From: Fluviicola taffensis DSM 16823
GTDB taxonomy: Bacteria; Bacteroidota; Bacteroidia; Flavobacteriales_D; Crocinitomicaceae
Reading direction: 5' to 3'
Assembly (NCBI RefSeq): GCF_000194605.1
Contig: NC_015321.1
Coordinates: forward strand, 1,054,001 to 1,118,000
Length of the DNA: 64,000 nt
The notes under the pieces are model-generated. The model ran no database searches, had not been told where the DNA came from, and worked only from the letters and a program-made list of their open reading frames with translations. Shown piece after piece: positions 43,022 through 51,454 of the stretch (positions are counted from its first letter, which is position 1; every line of letters begins with the position of its first letter). Both the position numbers and the translations under genes were made by a program.

Positions 43022-45793
43022 TCAATTCACCAACAACTTATGTGATGGAGCAAACTTCGTTAAGTTAATTCCTTCTACCGCTTTCTTGTATTCTTCAATG
43101 GATGGAGTTCTACCAAGAATGGTTGACAAAACAACAACTGGTGTAGACGAAAGCAAGGATTCTCCTTTTTTACCATCTGTATCTTCCACAACTCTTCCTT
43201 GGAAAAGACGTGTAGAAGTGGCCATAACGGTATCTCCTTTTTCTGCTTTTTCCTGGTTACCCATGCACAAATTACATCCTGGACGTTCCAAGTACAACAT
43301 GTTTTCGTATTGCGTACGAGCAGCGCCTTTCGGAGCATTGTCGTCGAATTCGAAACCGGAGTATTTCTGTAAAACTTCCCAGTCACCTTCAGCCTTTAAT
43401 TCATCTACGATGTTATACGTTGGAGGAGCAACTACTAACGGAGCTTTGAATTCAACTTTCCCGTTTTGTGCTTCCACGTTTTTCAACATTTGAGCAAGTA
43501 TTTTCATATCACCTTTGTGAACCATACACGAACCGATGAATCCAAGATCTACTTTTTTATCTCCACCATAGAAAGACAATGGTCTGATTGTATCGTGGGT
43601 ATAGCGTTTTGAAACGTCTTTATTATTTACATCTGGATCGGCAATCATTGGCTCTGCAATCAAATCCAAATCAACAACTACTTCCGCGTAATACTTCGCA
43701 TTTGCATCTGGAGTAAGAGCAGGTTTTTCTCCTGATTTGATTTCAGCGATTCTTTTGTTCGCTTTATTAATCAATCCTTGAAGCACTTGCTTCTGATTAT
43801 CCATGCCTTTATCAATCATAATCTGAATTCTGCTCTTCGCAATCTCCAATGATTCGATCAAGGTATCATCCTCAGAAATACAAATAGATGCTTTTGCTTT
43901 CATTTCAGCAGACCAATCCGTAAACGTGAATGCTTGGTCAGCGGTCAATGTTCCCAAATGAACTTCAATGATTCGACCTTGGAATACGTTTTCTCCACCA
44001 AATGTATGAAGCATCTGAGCTTGCGTAGCATGAACCACATCCCGGAAATCCATATATTCTGCCATCGTTCCTTTGAAAGTCACTTTTACAGATTCAGGAA
44101 TCGGCATGGAAGCTTCACCAGTAGCCAATGCAAGTGCAACTGTACCAGAATCTGCTCCAAAAGCAACCCCTTTCGACATTCGTGTATGAGAGTCACCACC
44201 AATGATGATTGCCCATTCATCGATTGTAATATCATTCAATACTTTGTGAATCACATCTGTCATAGCGTGATAAACTCCTTTCGGGTCACGAGCAGTAATC
44301 AATCCGAAGTTATTCATGAAACTCATGAGTTTCGGAATATTTGCCTGTGCTTTTTTATCCCAAACAGAAGCAGTGTGACATCCACTTTGGTATGCACCAT
44401 CAACAATTGGCGAAATAACCGTAGCAGCCATCGCTTCCAATTCCTGAGCAGTCATCAAACCAGTTGTATCTTGCGAACCAACAATATTTACTTCTACACG
44501 CGTATCAGATCCAGCATGCAATACTTTCCCTGGAGTGATTCCAACCGCATTTCTATTGAATATTTTTTCAACGGCAGTCAAACCTTGCCCTTCAACCGAA
44601 ATTTCTTTCGATGGAGCAAACACCAATGGAGTATCTATACCCAATGTTTTAGCTGCGAATGTTTGAATCTTTTTCCCGAAAACAATTGCATACGATCCAC
44701 CCGCTTTGATGAATTCCAATTTCTGAGGAGTAAATGCCTTCGAAATATCGATCAACTCTTGATCGCCGTTGTATAATTTTTTCGTTTTTGTATTAATTGT
44801 AAGCACTGTTCCTGTTGCAACAGAATATGCTTGTTCCAAAACAGGTTCGTTATTTTCATTACGAACGATGTTTCCATCTGCATCCAGTTTTTTCACCCAG
44901 TTCTTCAAATCCAAACCGATACCACCAGTCACATCAACGGTTGTCAAGAAAATCGGAGAAATTCCGTTTGTACCTCCAACAATTGGCATAAAGTTTACAA
45001 ATGGAACGTACGGACTAGCTTGTTTACCTGTCCAAAGTGCCACGTTATTTACACCCGACATTCTGGATGAACCTACACCCATCGTCCCTTTTTCAGCAAT
45101 CAACATCACACTTTTATCTGGATGTTGTGCTTGTAAAGCTTGAATTTCTGCTTGTGCTTCAGGAGTAATCATGCATTTACCATGCAATTCGCGATCTGAA
45201 CGCGAGTGAGCTTGGTTTCCAGGAGAAAGTAAATCCGTAGAAATATCCCCTTCACCAGCGATGAATGTAACGACCTTAATTTCTTCAGCTATCGCAGGAA
45301 GTTTCGTGAAAAATTCAGCCTTCGCGTAACTCTCAAGAATCTCTCTAGCGATTTCGTTTCCGTTTTTAAATGCCTCCTTTAGACGGTCTGTATCCGCATC
45401 ATACAAGAAAAACTGTGTTTTAAGTACAGCAGCAGCTTCTTTCGCAACAGAATCTTTATGCGTTAAAGCCAAATCAAGTAACACTTCAATAGAAGGACCA
45501 CCCTTCATGTGAGACAATAACTCAAAAGCAAAAGCGGGTGTAATTTCAGCAACAAGGGATTCTCCAAGAATAATCTCCTTTAAAAACCGCGCCTTCACAA
45601 TAGCTGCACTTGTAGTTCCAGGCAACACATTGTAAATGAAAAACTTCAACGAATCTGGTCGATTGGTGTTATTCACATCTTTGATCTGTGTGATGATTTC
45701 GCTTAATAAGTCTGCGCCATCAATCGGCTTCGGGTGAAGCCCCTGTGTTTTTCTCTCTTCAATTTCCTGAAGATATTCTTGATAGGTATTCAT
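43022..45793 (-). CDS. acnB: Aconitate hydratase B
   Basis: 923 aa AcnB-type aconitase, which in other bacteria also hydrates 2-methylaconitate. It has the N-terminal helical (HEAT-like) domain with MNTYQEYLQEIEERKTQGL, LLDLALTHKDSVAKEAAAVL, then HGKCMITPEAQAEIQALQA. The Fe-S cysteines are in DLGFIGSCMVHKGDM and RPGCNLCMGNQEKAEKGDTV. Circular permutation compared with AcnA is a known feature of the AcnB class. Length is normal, slightly above E. coli's 865. The 398-bp gap upstream holds the first tandem-repeat promoter of the secretion region, which points away from this gene. Confidence 0.93.
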   Translation of the reverse strand: MNTYQEYLQEIEERKTQGLHPKPIDGADLLSEIITQIKDVNNTNRPDSLKFFIYNVLPGTTSAAIVKARFLKEIILGESLVAEITPAFAFELLSHMKGGPSIEVLLDLALTHKDSVAKEAAAVLKTQFFLYDADTDRLKEAFKNGNEIAREILESYAKAEFFTKLPAIAEEIKVVTFIAGEGDISTDLLSPGNQAHSRSDRELHGKCMITPEAQAEIQALQAQHPDKSVMLIAEKGTMGVGSSRMSGVNNVALWTGKQASPYVPFVNFMPIVGGTNGISPIFLTTVDVTGGIGLDLKNWVKKLDADGNIVRNENNEPVLEQAYSVATGTVLTINTKTKKLYNGDQELIDISKAFTPQKLEFIKAGGSYAIVFGKKIQTFAAKTLGIDTPLVFAPSKEISVEGQGLTAVEKIFNRNAVGITPGKVLHAGSDTRVEVNIVGSQDTTGLMTAQELEAMAATVISPIVDGAYQSGCHTASVWDKKAQANIPKLMSFMNNFGLITARDPKGVYHAMTDVIHKVLNDITIDEWAIIIGGDSHTRMSKGVAFGADSGTVALALATGEASMPIPESVKVTFKGTMAEYMDFRDVVHATQAQMLHTFGGENVFQGRIIEVHLGTLTADQAFTFTDWSAEMKAKASICISEDDTLIESLEIAKSRIQIMIDKGMDNQKQVLQGLINKANKRIAEIKSGEKPALTPDANAKYYAEVVVDLDLIAEPMIADPDVNNKDVSKRYTHDTIRPLSFYGGDKKVDLGFIGSCMVHKGDMKILAQMLKNVEAQNGKVEFKAPLVVAPPTYNIVDELKAEGDWEVLQKYSGFEFDDNAPKGAARTQYENMLYLERPGCNLCMGNQEKAEKGDTVMATSTRLFQGRVVEDTDGKKGESLLSSTPVVVLSTILGRTPSIEEYKKAVEGINLTKFAPSHKLLVN

Positions 45794-45954
45794 AAAAGAA
45801 GACTTGCTTTTGAAAGTTAGTTTTTGACAATTTATTCGACGCGCGAATTTAGGAAAAATGAATGAAAAAACAGGATAAATTTTGCTAATTAGCTATATGC
45901 CATTGAGAATCGGCTGAACGTAAAACCAATCGTTGAAAAAACCGGTTTATTCCC

Positions 45955-46021
45955 TTCACAAGAAATCTCACTCCTTTCACAAGGATGTCTGTCCGGAATC
46001 AGCTAAAAGGCAATTACTTTG
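45955..46021 (+). promoter_or_regulatory. Tandem-repeat promoter A
   Basis: Repeat 1 TTCACAAGA (45955-45963), repeat 2 TTCACAAGG (45976-45984), start-to-start 21 bp; then a 29-bp gap and TTACTTTG (46014-46021) as -7 box. First of seven promoters of this kind in the window. The transcript should begin near 46028 and meets a terminator at 46145 before the next gene. Confidence 0.75.
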
Positions 46022-46027
46022 CCTGAA

Positions 46028-46172
46028 CACGAACAGAAAATCACACAATAGGGTCAAAGATTCCGGTATTTAAAAACAAGCCTGAAAAGGGAAACAGTTT
46101 TACAAAAGTGCAGTTACTTGCGTGGAGCATGTTTTTTCATAGTAGAGAGTCGGTGCATTCCGACTCTTTTTT
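46028..46172 (+). ncRNA. Candidate small RNA or attenuated leader with terminator
   Basis: From the presumed start after promoter A to a strong intrinsic terminator: AGAGTCGG (46145-46152), 6-nt loop, CCGACTCT (46159-46166) and a T-run to 46172. It ends 19 bp before the ATG of the exported-protein gene at 46192, so that gene would be reached only by readthrough or from another promoter. No open frame in the leader was convincing. Terminator call is firm; the RNA is inferred. Confidence 0.5.
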
Positions 46173-46191
46173 TAACTCAAAAAACCAACAC

Positions 46192-46722
46192 ATGAAAACA
46201 GGAATTTTCTTATGTCTATTCGCTTGCAGCAGCGCATGCTTCGGACAACTCAAACGAACTTTCGGGATCAACACCTACAAGTTACCATCAGAAAAAGGCA
46301 TTACCCGTTACGACAGAACTTACAACGAAGACGGAGCGTATTCGGTTTTCTATTCAGCTATCGTTGGCGATTCTATTTTTATTGTCCGAGAACAATTCGA
46401 GGTCAACAATGCGCAAGCGTTAATGACAGCCGTTTACATCGAACATTTCGGTTTGAAAAACGAAACATTTGACTACGTCATTACTTCCACAAAATCAGAT
46501 TTCGAAGAAGGACATGCCGAAACTTGGAGTGTATCGGTGAAAGCAAAAACACCTGAAGGGAAAACGGCTTACCAAAACGGACATAAATGGATGATCTATC
46601 CGCCGGAAATGCCCGCTTACAAAGAATCGCTTGGTGCCGGATATGTGCAGATCTTTTTCTCCCGACGAGCGGATGCTCTGGCTTTTGAAGAAGAACTGAT
46701 CGATCTGCTTGGGAAAGAGTAA
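46192..46722 (+). CDS. Small exported protein, same family as the 49.8-51.4 kb trio
   Basis: 176 aa with a signal peptide (MKTGIFLCLFACSSACFGQ). The mature protein is beta-rich and ends VQIFFSRRADALAFEEELIDLL. The same terminal pattern (aromatic-x-F, then EA-x-AF and an amphipathic helix ending in Leu) occurs in the proteins at 49854, 50381 and 50912. It follows promoter A but is separated from it by a terminator. The start at ATG 46192 is chosen because the longer GTG frame (46108) crosses the terminator. Function unknown. Confidence 0.65.
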   Translation: MKTGIFLCLFACSSACFGQLKRTFGINTYKLPSEKGITRYDRTYNEDGAYSVFYSAIVGDSIFIVREQFEVNNAQALMTAVYIEHFGLKNETFDYVITSTKSDFEEGHAETWSVSVKAKTPEGKTAYQNGHKWMIYPPEMPAYKESLGAGYVQIFFSRRADALAFEEELIDLLGKE

Positions 46723-46764
46723 GCGGACACTAAAACGCGCTGATTTATCGGACCGGAAATGCAG

Positions 46765-46830
46765 TTCACAAGGTTTAACTTCCAACTCGCAAGGATTTTT
46801 TCATTCCGTGCCGGAAGTCCTTCACCTTTG
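46765..46830 (+). promoter_or_regulatory. Tandem-repeat promoter B
   Basis: Repeat 1 TTCACAAGG (46765-46773), repeat 2 CTCGCAAGG (46786-46794), 21 bp start to start, 28-bp gap, -7-like CACCTTTG (46823-46830), 23 bp before the ATG at 46854. Confidence 0.75.
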
Positions 46831-46853
46831 AGCAAACATTTATTCAAAATACT

Positions 46854-47879
46854 ATGAAAAGAACACATTACTTACTGAGTGCATTCATCCTGTTTGTTTC
46901 AGGAACCACTTATGCTCAAATACCTACCACCGGATTGATCTTCGAGAATCATTTTGAAGGTGATTTTGATGCGGCGTTGCCTATCAATGCCGTCATTGAT
47001 ACGAACGAAAGTTACAACTACAACCTTGGTGAAGATGTAGACGGAAATCAGGATTCAGCACTTGAACTATTTATTGGCGACGGAAATCCCCGCCTGGTTT
47101 ATAACAACCTGGTAAATGACCTTCAAACAACCAATGCCAACAACCAGGGAATCACCCTTTATTGCACAGCCAAATTTGACAGTGCTTTTTTAGCAAATGC
47201 AGCGGTCAATTCCTATCATTCTATTTTGTACAACGGTCAACAATTTATCCGTGTACAAAAGACCAATCAAAGTAATCCGTATACCATTCAATTTGGTGTT
47301 TTAGATAATAATACTGAATCAGGCACTTTTGGTTATACGATTACCGGTCAGGTTACTTCTTTAGCAGAAATCACCCAATGGCGTGGCTATGCATTGACTT
47401 ACTACAAGAATGCATCCGGAGGAATTCTGGACGGCTATTTTGGAAATGCTATCACCAATCATTTGGAAATGCCTTCGGCAGCAAACCTAACGTTCGGAGC
47501 GGCTGACACCTCGTTTTATATTGGGACCAATTTCCAGAACATGAGTTTCCAGGGCTGGATCGATGATGTTTTACTTTATGAACGTGCATTGAGCAGAATA
47601 GAAATCGAAAACATCAACAACTTTTATGGAACGGCAAGTCTTGCAGAAAACAAGTCCCTGGATTTGAATCTTTATCCAAATCCCGCTTCAACTCATTTAA
47701 ACCTCACAACAGAACAGGAAGTTGCATACACCATCACCTCCACCATCGGTGTTGTGGTGAAAACAGGAAAGCTGGCTGCTCATGAAAGCATTTCCATCGA
47801 AGAACTTGAATCCGGAAACTACTTTCTTTCCGTTCAGCAAAACGATACTTATCAGACCGTTTCATTCGTGAAAAATTAA
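46854..47879 (+). CDS. LamG-like T9SS-secreted protein
   Basis: 341 aa with a signal peptide ending near TYAQ (residue 23). The central 220 residues show a concanavalin A/LamG pattern (ITLYCTAKFDSAFLANAAVN, SFYIGTNFQNMSFQGWIDDV, LLYERALSRIEIENINNFYG). The last 75 residues are a type A T9SS sorting domain: LNLYPNPASTHLNL, TITSTIGVVVKTGKL, IEELESGNYFLSV. It should be exported and probably anchored at the surface or released. It is driven by promoter B; an operon of exported proteins follows after 83 bp. Confidence 0.82.
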   Translation: MKRTHYLLSAFILFVSGTTYAQIPTTGLIFENHFEGDFDAALPINAVIDTNESYNYNLGEDVDGNQDSALELFIGDGNPRLVYNNLVNDLQTTNANNQGITLYCTAKFDSAFLANAAVNSYHSILYNGQQFIRVQKTNQSNPYTIQFGVLDNNTESGTFGYTITGQVTSLAEITQWRGYALTYYKNASGGILDGYFGNAITNHLEMPSAANLTFGAADTSFYIGTNFQNMSFQGWIDDVLLYERALSRIEIENINNFYGTASLAENKSLDLNLYPNPASTHLNLTTEQEVAYTITSTIGVVVKTGKLAAHESISIEELESGNYFLSVQQNDTYQTVSFVKN

Positions 47880-47894
47880 AAAGCAGATTACTAA

Positions 47895-47944
47895 AACCCG
47901 GAAAAGCATTCCTTAACGGTTTCTTTTCCGGGTTAAAACCATTC
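47895..47944. terminator. Inverted repeat, possible weak terminator
   Basis: AACCCGGAAAAG (47895-47906) and CTTTTCCGGGTT (47933-47944) pair perfectly around a 26-nt loop. No T-run follows, so readthrough into the next operon is likely. Confidence 0.45.
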
Positions 47945-47962
47945 ACATTCAAAAATAAAGAC

Positions 47963-48517
47963 ATGATTTCTTCTCTCAAAAACACATCGGTCCTTGCGAC
48001 CCTGTTGCTCAGTTTTTCTTTCTATTCGTCCCTTTCCGCTCAAAACAATGCATTGGGCGTAAACGACGAATTCATGGAATTGTTGATTCAAATGGGACCG
48101 GAAATGAAACCTCCCAAAAACATCGGCTCCTATGTCATGGAACAAGCTTTGGAAGTTCCGATCGATCAAAAATTAGCCTTCAAATACTTGTGGCAAAGCA
48201 ATGAGTACCTCAAAGAAGAGGAAGCTTTCTGCAACAGCATCGGATTTTTACTGAATAAGGAATCCTCTGTTGCCATCTTGTTTTTCTACAAAGGTCAGGC
48301 AGAGAGCTTGTTCTACCTCATCGATGTGCAGACCTACAATTACAAAACCGGAAAATTGATTGATGAAATCAACGGAGTAGCTGGTTTTAAAGGAGATGAT
48401 GCGGTGTGCAACATGCAAGTCAATTCTTACAACGAAATCGTCTTCAAAACACTTGCCGCCGGACAAACCAACGAAATTGTCCTGAACATCTCCAACAAAG
48501 GAAAAATCCAACGCTAA
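47963..48517 (+). CDS. Exported protein, unknown (first gene of eight-gene operon)
   Basis: 184 aa with a signal peptide (cleavage near SLSAQ, residue 27). The mature part has NDEFMELLIQMGPEMKPPK and a beta-rich second half (SVAILFFYKGQAESLFYLIDV, NSYNEIVFKTLAAGQTNEIVL). Family unknown. It begins a run of eight genes whose gaps are 19 bp or less, several overlapping. No promoter of its own was seen, so promoter B may serve the operon. Confidence 0.6.
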   Translation: MISSLKNTSVLATLLLSFSFYSSLSAQNNALGVNDEFMELLIQMGPEMKPPKNIGSYVMEQALEVPIDQKLAFKYLWQSNEYLKEEEAFCNSIGFLLNKESSVAILFFYKGQAESLFYLIDVQTYNYKTGKLIDEINGVAGFKGDDAVCNMQVNSYNEIVFKTLAAGQTNEIVLNISNKGKIQR

Positions 48518-48527
48518 ATAACACTCT

Positions 48528-49178
48528 ATGAAAGAACTGCTTTTCACATTTTGTTTAGCCCTTACGACTTGTTTTGCCAGTGGTCAATCAAAACTGATTG
48601 ATTCCTTCAATAAGCTGCCAAAAGCAAACCGGCACGGATATGTGATCACCAAAAAAGGAGAGTCGTATACCGCTGATGCAGGAACCGGACCTTGTGCCGT
48701 GTTGGTAGACAACGCCAATGGTTTCCTGGAATTCAAAGATACCGGAACGGGTGGCGGAACTTTCGTATTCCAACTCGCTTTATTTAAGAACTCTAAAAAG
48801 GAAACATTTATCGCTGTCAATTACTTCGCTTACGAAGATCCTGAGCAGGGAATGATAGACGGGGGCAATATCCACTTTTTTCAGGGAAGTAAAAAACTCG
48901 TTGAGGTAACAAAAGAAGTCTTACCGGATATGACCACTGTTGAAGACAAAGCTTACAACGGAAATGCGACAACTATTTTTGAAAACTACAAAGAAGGCGT
49001 TTATGAATACTTTGAATTACCGCGAAACGGAACCACGGTGAAATTCCACTTTGGAACCAACTCGCTCAATTACGCATGCAGCAACACCGATGAAAACGCC
49101 TGCAAAATCAAACGTTCTTTATTAGTAGTTGAGCTTTATTGGCACAAAGAAGTCGGGTATTTAAGCCTGACGAAATAA
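48528..49178 (+). CDS. Exported protein, unknown
   Basis: 216 aa with a signal peptide (cleavage near FASGQ, residue 20). The mature part begins SKLIDSFNKLPKANRHGYVI, has a beta-sheet-like centre (GTGGGTFVFQLALFKNSKKETF, IAVNYFAYEDPEQG) and three Cys residues, two near the C-terminus (YACSNTDENACKIKRSLLVV). No family recognised. Second gene of the operon, 10 bp after the first. Confidence 0.58.
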   Translation: MKELLFTFCLALTTCFASGQSKLIDSFNKLPKANRHGYVITKKGESYTADAGTGPCAVLVDNANGFLEFKDTGTGGGTFVFQLALFKNSKKETFIAVNYFAYEDPEQGMIDGGNIHFFQGSKKLVEVTKEVLPDMTTVEDKAYNGNATTIFENYKEGVYEYFELPRNGTTVKFHFGTNSLNYACSNTDENACKIKRSLLVVELYWHKEVGYLSLTK

Positions 49179-49197
49179 TCCCCATTAATCCAAAATT

Positions 49198-49854
49198 ATG
49201 AACAAGTTTATTAGTATTCTTTCATTGCTTGCGATTGTTCTTCAATCGTGTCAGGCACAAACACCGGAATTGCCGGAAAATGCACCCGCTAAAACCGGTG
49301 AGACCAAAGATCCGCGCTATACCGTTACGGAAAAATCCTTCGGATTGGTGAAACTCACCGACAACTACCAACAGGTTGTTGCTAAATATGGTTCGGAAAA
49401 CGTCATCGACCAAGAGTTGGATCAATTTGAAAGCGGAAATATAGTAACTGCAACGATTGTCAACAAAGGCAAACGCGATGAGTTTATCATCTACTGGGAC
49501 AGCTTACACGAACGCATCACTTCCATTGAAGCTACAAACCCGGAGAGCCCATTCCGGGATGAATTTGGGATCGGTGTTGGAACGACACTCGAAGAATTGG
49601 TCCAAATCAATGGAAAACCCATAACCTGCAATGGGTTTCTATGGGAATTCGGAGGATTGATCACCAGCTTCAACCAAGGAAAACTGAAAGGTCCGGCAGA
49701 AAACCGAACAGTTAGTTACTGGCTCGAGTTAAAAGAAGACAATGAACCAAATATGGCCATCATTGGTGAAGGAGAATTTAGAAGTGATGTGCCAGAAATG
49801 AAAAAATCATTGAAAACCATTGTAGTCAATAACATCGGTATCTCCAAACTGTAA
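49198..49854 (+). CDS. Lipoprotein, unknown
   Basis: 218 aa. The signal ends VLQSC with the Cys at residue 18, followed by QAQTPELPENAPAK. The mature part has FGLVKLTDNYQQVVAKYG, DEFGIGVGTTLEELVQINGK and a final MKKSLKTIVVNN segment. The central repeat-like motif GTTLEELVQINGKPITC resembles small periplasmic sensor-like domains, but I do not recognise a family. Its stop overlaps the next start (TAATG). Confidence 0.58.
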   Translation: MNKFISILSLLAIVLQSCQAQTPELPENAPAKTGETKDPRYTVTEKSFGLVKLTDNYQQVVAKYGSENVIDQELDQFESGNIVTATIVNKGKRDEFIIYWDSLHERITSIEATNPESPFRDEFGIGVGTTLEELVQINGKPITCNGFLWEFGGLITSFNQGKLKGPAENRTVSYWLELKEDNEPNMAIIGEGEFRSDVPEMKKSLKTIVVNNIGISKL

Positions 49855-50381
49855 TGGTCATGCGTTTATTGCTAATTGGCTGCATCTGTCTTTTCATTCA
49901 CACAAGTGCGTTTTCTCAAGTATCCATCGTTGTGAATGGAATCATTTTTTCAATTCCCGGAAAAACGGGTGGTGAATTGATGGGAAAAACAGGAAATCCG
50001 GCTACCATTGAAGGATTTTATGCCATTGACACCACCCAAAGAACCCTCACCTCTACTGTTGTAAAGCGCTTTGAGGATTTTGAAACGAACGACAATGTGG
50101 ATGTGGATCAATACACCATTCATTTTGAAGACATTGATCTCAATGAAGTATTCGAGATTCCCATTTACGATGATGGTACGTTCAAAACACCTCATTATTA
50201 TGCGGATTTCATGGCCAATGATTTGAACGAATCCATTGAACATTTTGCGTGTATCCACGGAACAGGTTCAGAACAATTAACACTAGCTGAGTCGCCTTTA
50301 TGGATACGCTTTTACTTTCTTGAAGAAGAAGAAGCTACTGCTTTTATTCAGTCAATACGAACAACTTTAAACTTAAAATAA
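49854..50381 (+). CDS. Exported protein of tandem paralogue family, member 1
   Basis: 175 aa, signal peptide to about SAFSQ (residue 22). The mature protein has IIFSIPGKTGGELMGKTGNP, EGFYAIDTTQRTLTSTVV, YTIHFEDIDLNEVFEIPI and ends LWIRFYFLEEEEATAFIQSIRT. It aligns by eye over its whole length with the next two proteins (GKTGGELMG / AGKIKN / AGKIKGL; FYAID / FWDIN / FYAID; EIPI / EVPM / ETPM). The start overlaps the preceding stop. No known family. Divergence is high although the genes lie in tandem, so the duplications are old. Confidence 0.65.
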   Translation: MVMRLLLIGCICLFIHTSAFSQVSIVVNGIIFSIPGKTGGELMGKTGNPATIEGFYAIDTTQRTLTSTVVKRFEDFETNDNVDVDQYTIHFEDIDLNEVFEIPIYDDGTFKTPHYYADFMANDLNESIEHFACIHGTGSEQLTLAESPLWIRFYFLEEEEATAFIQSIRTTLNLK

Positions 50382-50905
50382 TGATAAAAAAAACTGTTTT
50401 ACTACTACTGATTTCCTTTCAGTTCGGAAACACGAGCATTGCTCAAACCAGTATTCCGTTCAAAACATCCACTTATACCATTCATGGACTTACAGCGGGT
50501 AAAATCAAGAATGTGTATGAAGATGGGGCAACCCTTGAATGTTTTTGGGACATCAATCAAGAAACGCGAACTGTCGTTTTAACCACCGTTGAAGTACTTC
50601 AAAACGAAGCACCGGAAAACAATACGAACATTCAAAAAGAAGCCATCGTGATCAGTGACATTGATCTAAATGCAATTCCAGAAGTACCGATGGAAGAATA
50701 CAATTTAGATGGAACATCCTATTATTCAGTCACCATTTCAAGTGATAACGCGGCATTCAAGGTGGTTAAAAGTTACTGTTCTGTATCTAATCCATCCAGT
50801 GAATTCATACAAGAAAAACCAGGCTTCAGCTTTACCATCAAATTCTCCAACAAGGAATTTGCCACGCAATTCTTAAGCATTTTAAACGAAGAACTTTTAA
50901 ACTAA
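50381..50905 (+). CDS. Exported protein of tandem paralogue family, member 2
   Basis: 174 aa, signal peptide to about SIAQ (residue 22). Mature motifs are YTIHGLTAGKIKNVYEDGAT, FWDINQETRTVVLTTVEV, IVISDIDLNAIPEVPMEEYN and the end FTIKFSNKEFATQFLSILNEE. Homologous to the genes before and after. Translation starts in the overlap TAATG with member 1. Confidence 0.65.
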   Translation: MIKKTVLLLLISFQFGNTSIAQTSIPFKTSTYTIHGLTAGKIKNVYEDGATLECFWDINQETRTVVLTTVEVLQNEAPENNTNIQKEAIVISDIDLNAIPEVPMEEYNLDGTSYYSVTISSDNAAFKVVKSYCSVSNPSSEFIQEKPGFSFTIKFSNKEFATQFLSILNEELLN

Positions 50906-50911
50906 ACAACA

Positions 50912-51454
50912 ATGAAACAGCAAACACAACAATTAGTACCATTTGTACTTACAGGAATTTTCACTTTTCTAATCAGCCTATCGTTCTCGCAAACGCCAGT
51001 AACATTTAAAGGACAGGAGTTGATCGTACCAGGAAAATCTGCAGGAAAAATCAAAGGCTTGGATTACAATCCGAGTGAGTACGAAAGCTTTTATGCGATT
51101 GATAAAAAGAACAAGAGCATTACATTTTCAAACTTGCAAACATTTGGCTTAGAGGAAAACAAGGACAACCAAGTTGATTTTGAAACATTCACTATTTCTT
51201 TCACGGACATTTCTACTTTATTTGTTCCAGAAACACCCATGTTAGATCCTACATCCTTTGGAGTTCCTGTTTATGAAGTAGCCATCAGTTGTAACGAATT
51301 CACGGAATGCATTCCCTTTCAGTACAACTACCGTTTTTCACCATCACGTGAATTGATCAAAGGCACCAACAACATGTCGATGAAAGTTTATTTTGTTTCA
51401 GAAGCTGAAGCGAATGCTTTCATCAAAGAACTTAGAAAATCGTTGAAGTTATGA
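50912..51454 (+). CDS. Exported protein of tandem paralogue family, member 3
   Basis: 180 aa, signal peptide to about SLSFSQ (residue 27; the N-region is QQ-rich). Mature motifs are ELIVPGKSAGKIKGLDYNPS, SFYAIDKKNKSITFSNLQ, FTISFTDISTLFVPETPM and the end MKVYFVSEAEANAFIKELRK. It overlaps the next gene by 4 bp. Same family as the two genes before it. Confidence 0.65.
   Translation: MKQQTQQLVPFVLTGIFTFLISLSFSQTPVTFKGQELIVPGKSAGKIKGLDYNPSEYESFYAIDKKNKSITFSNLQTFGLEENKDNQVDFETFTISFTDISTLFVPETPMLDPTSFGVPVYEVAISCNEFTECIPFQYNYRFSPSRELIKGTNNMSMKVYFVSEAEANAFIKELRKSLKL

Noticed and set aside
43934-45143. Long plus-strand frames (280 and 124 codons) opposite acnB
   Set aside because: Antisense to a well-conserved enzyme; the products are Cys/Ser/Phe-rich without domain pattern.
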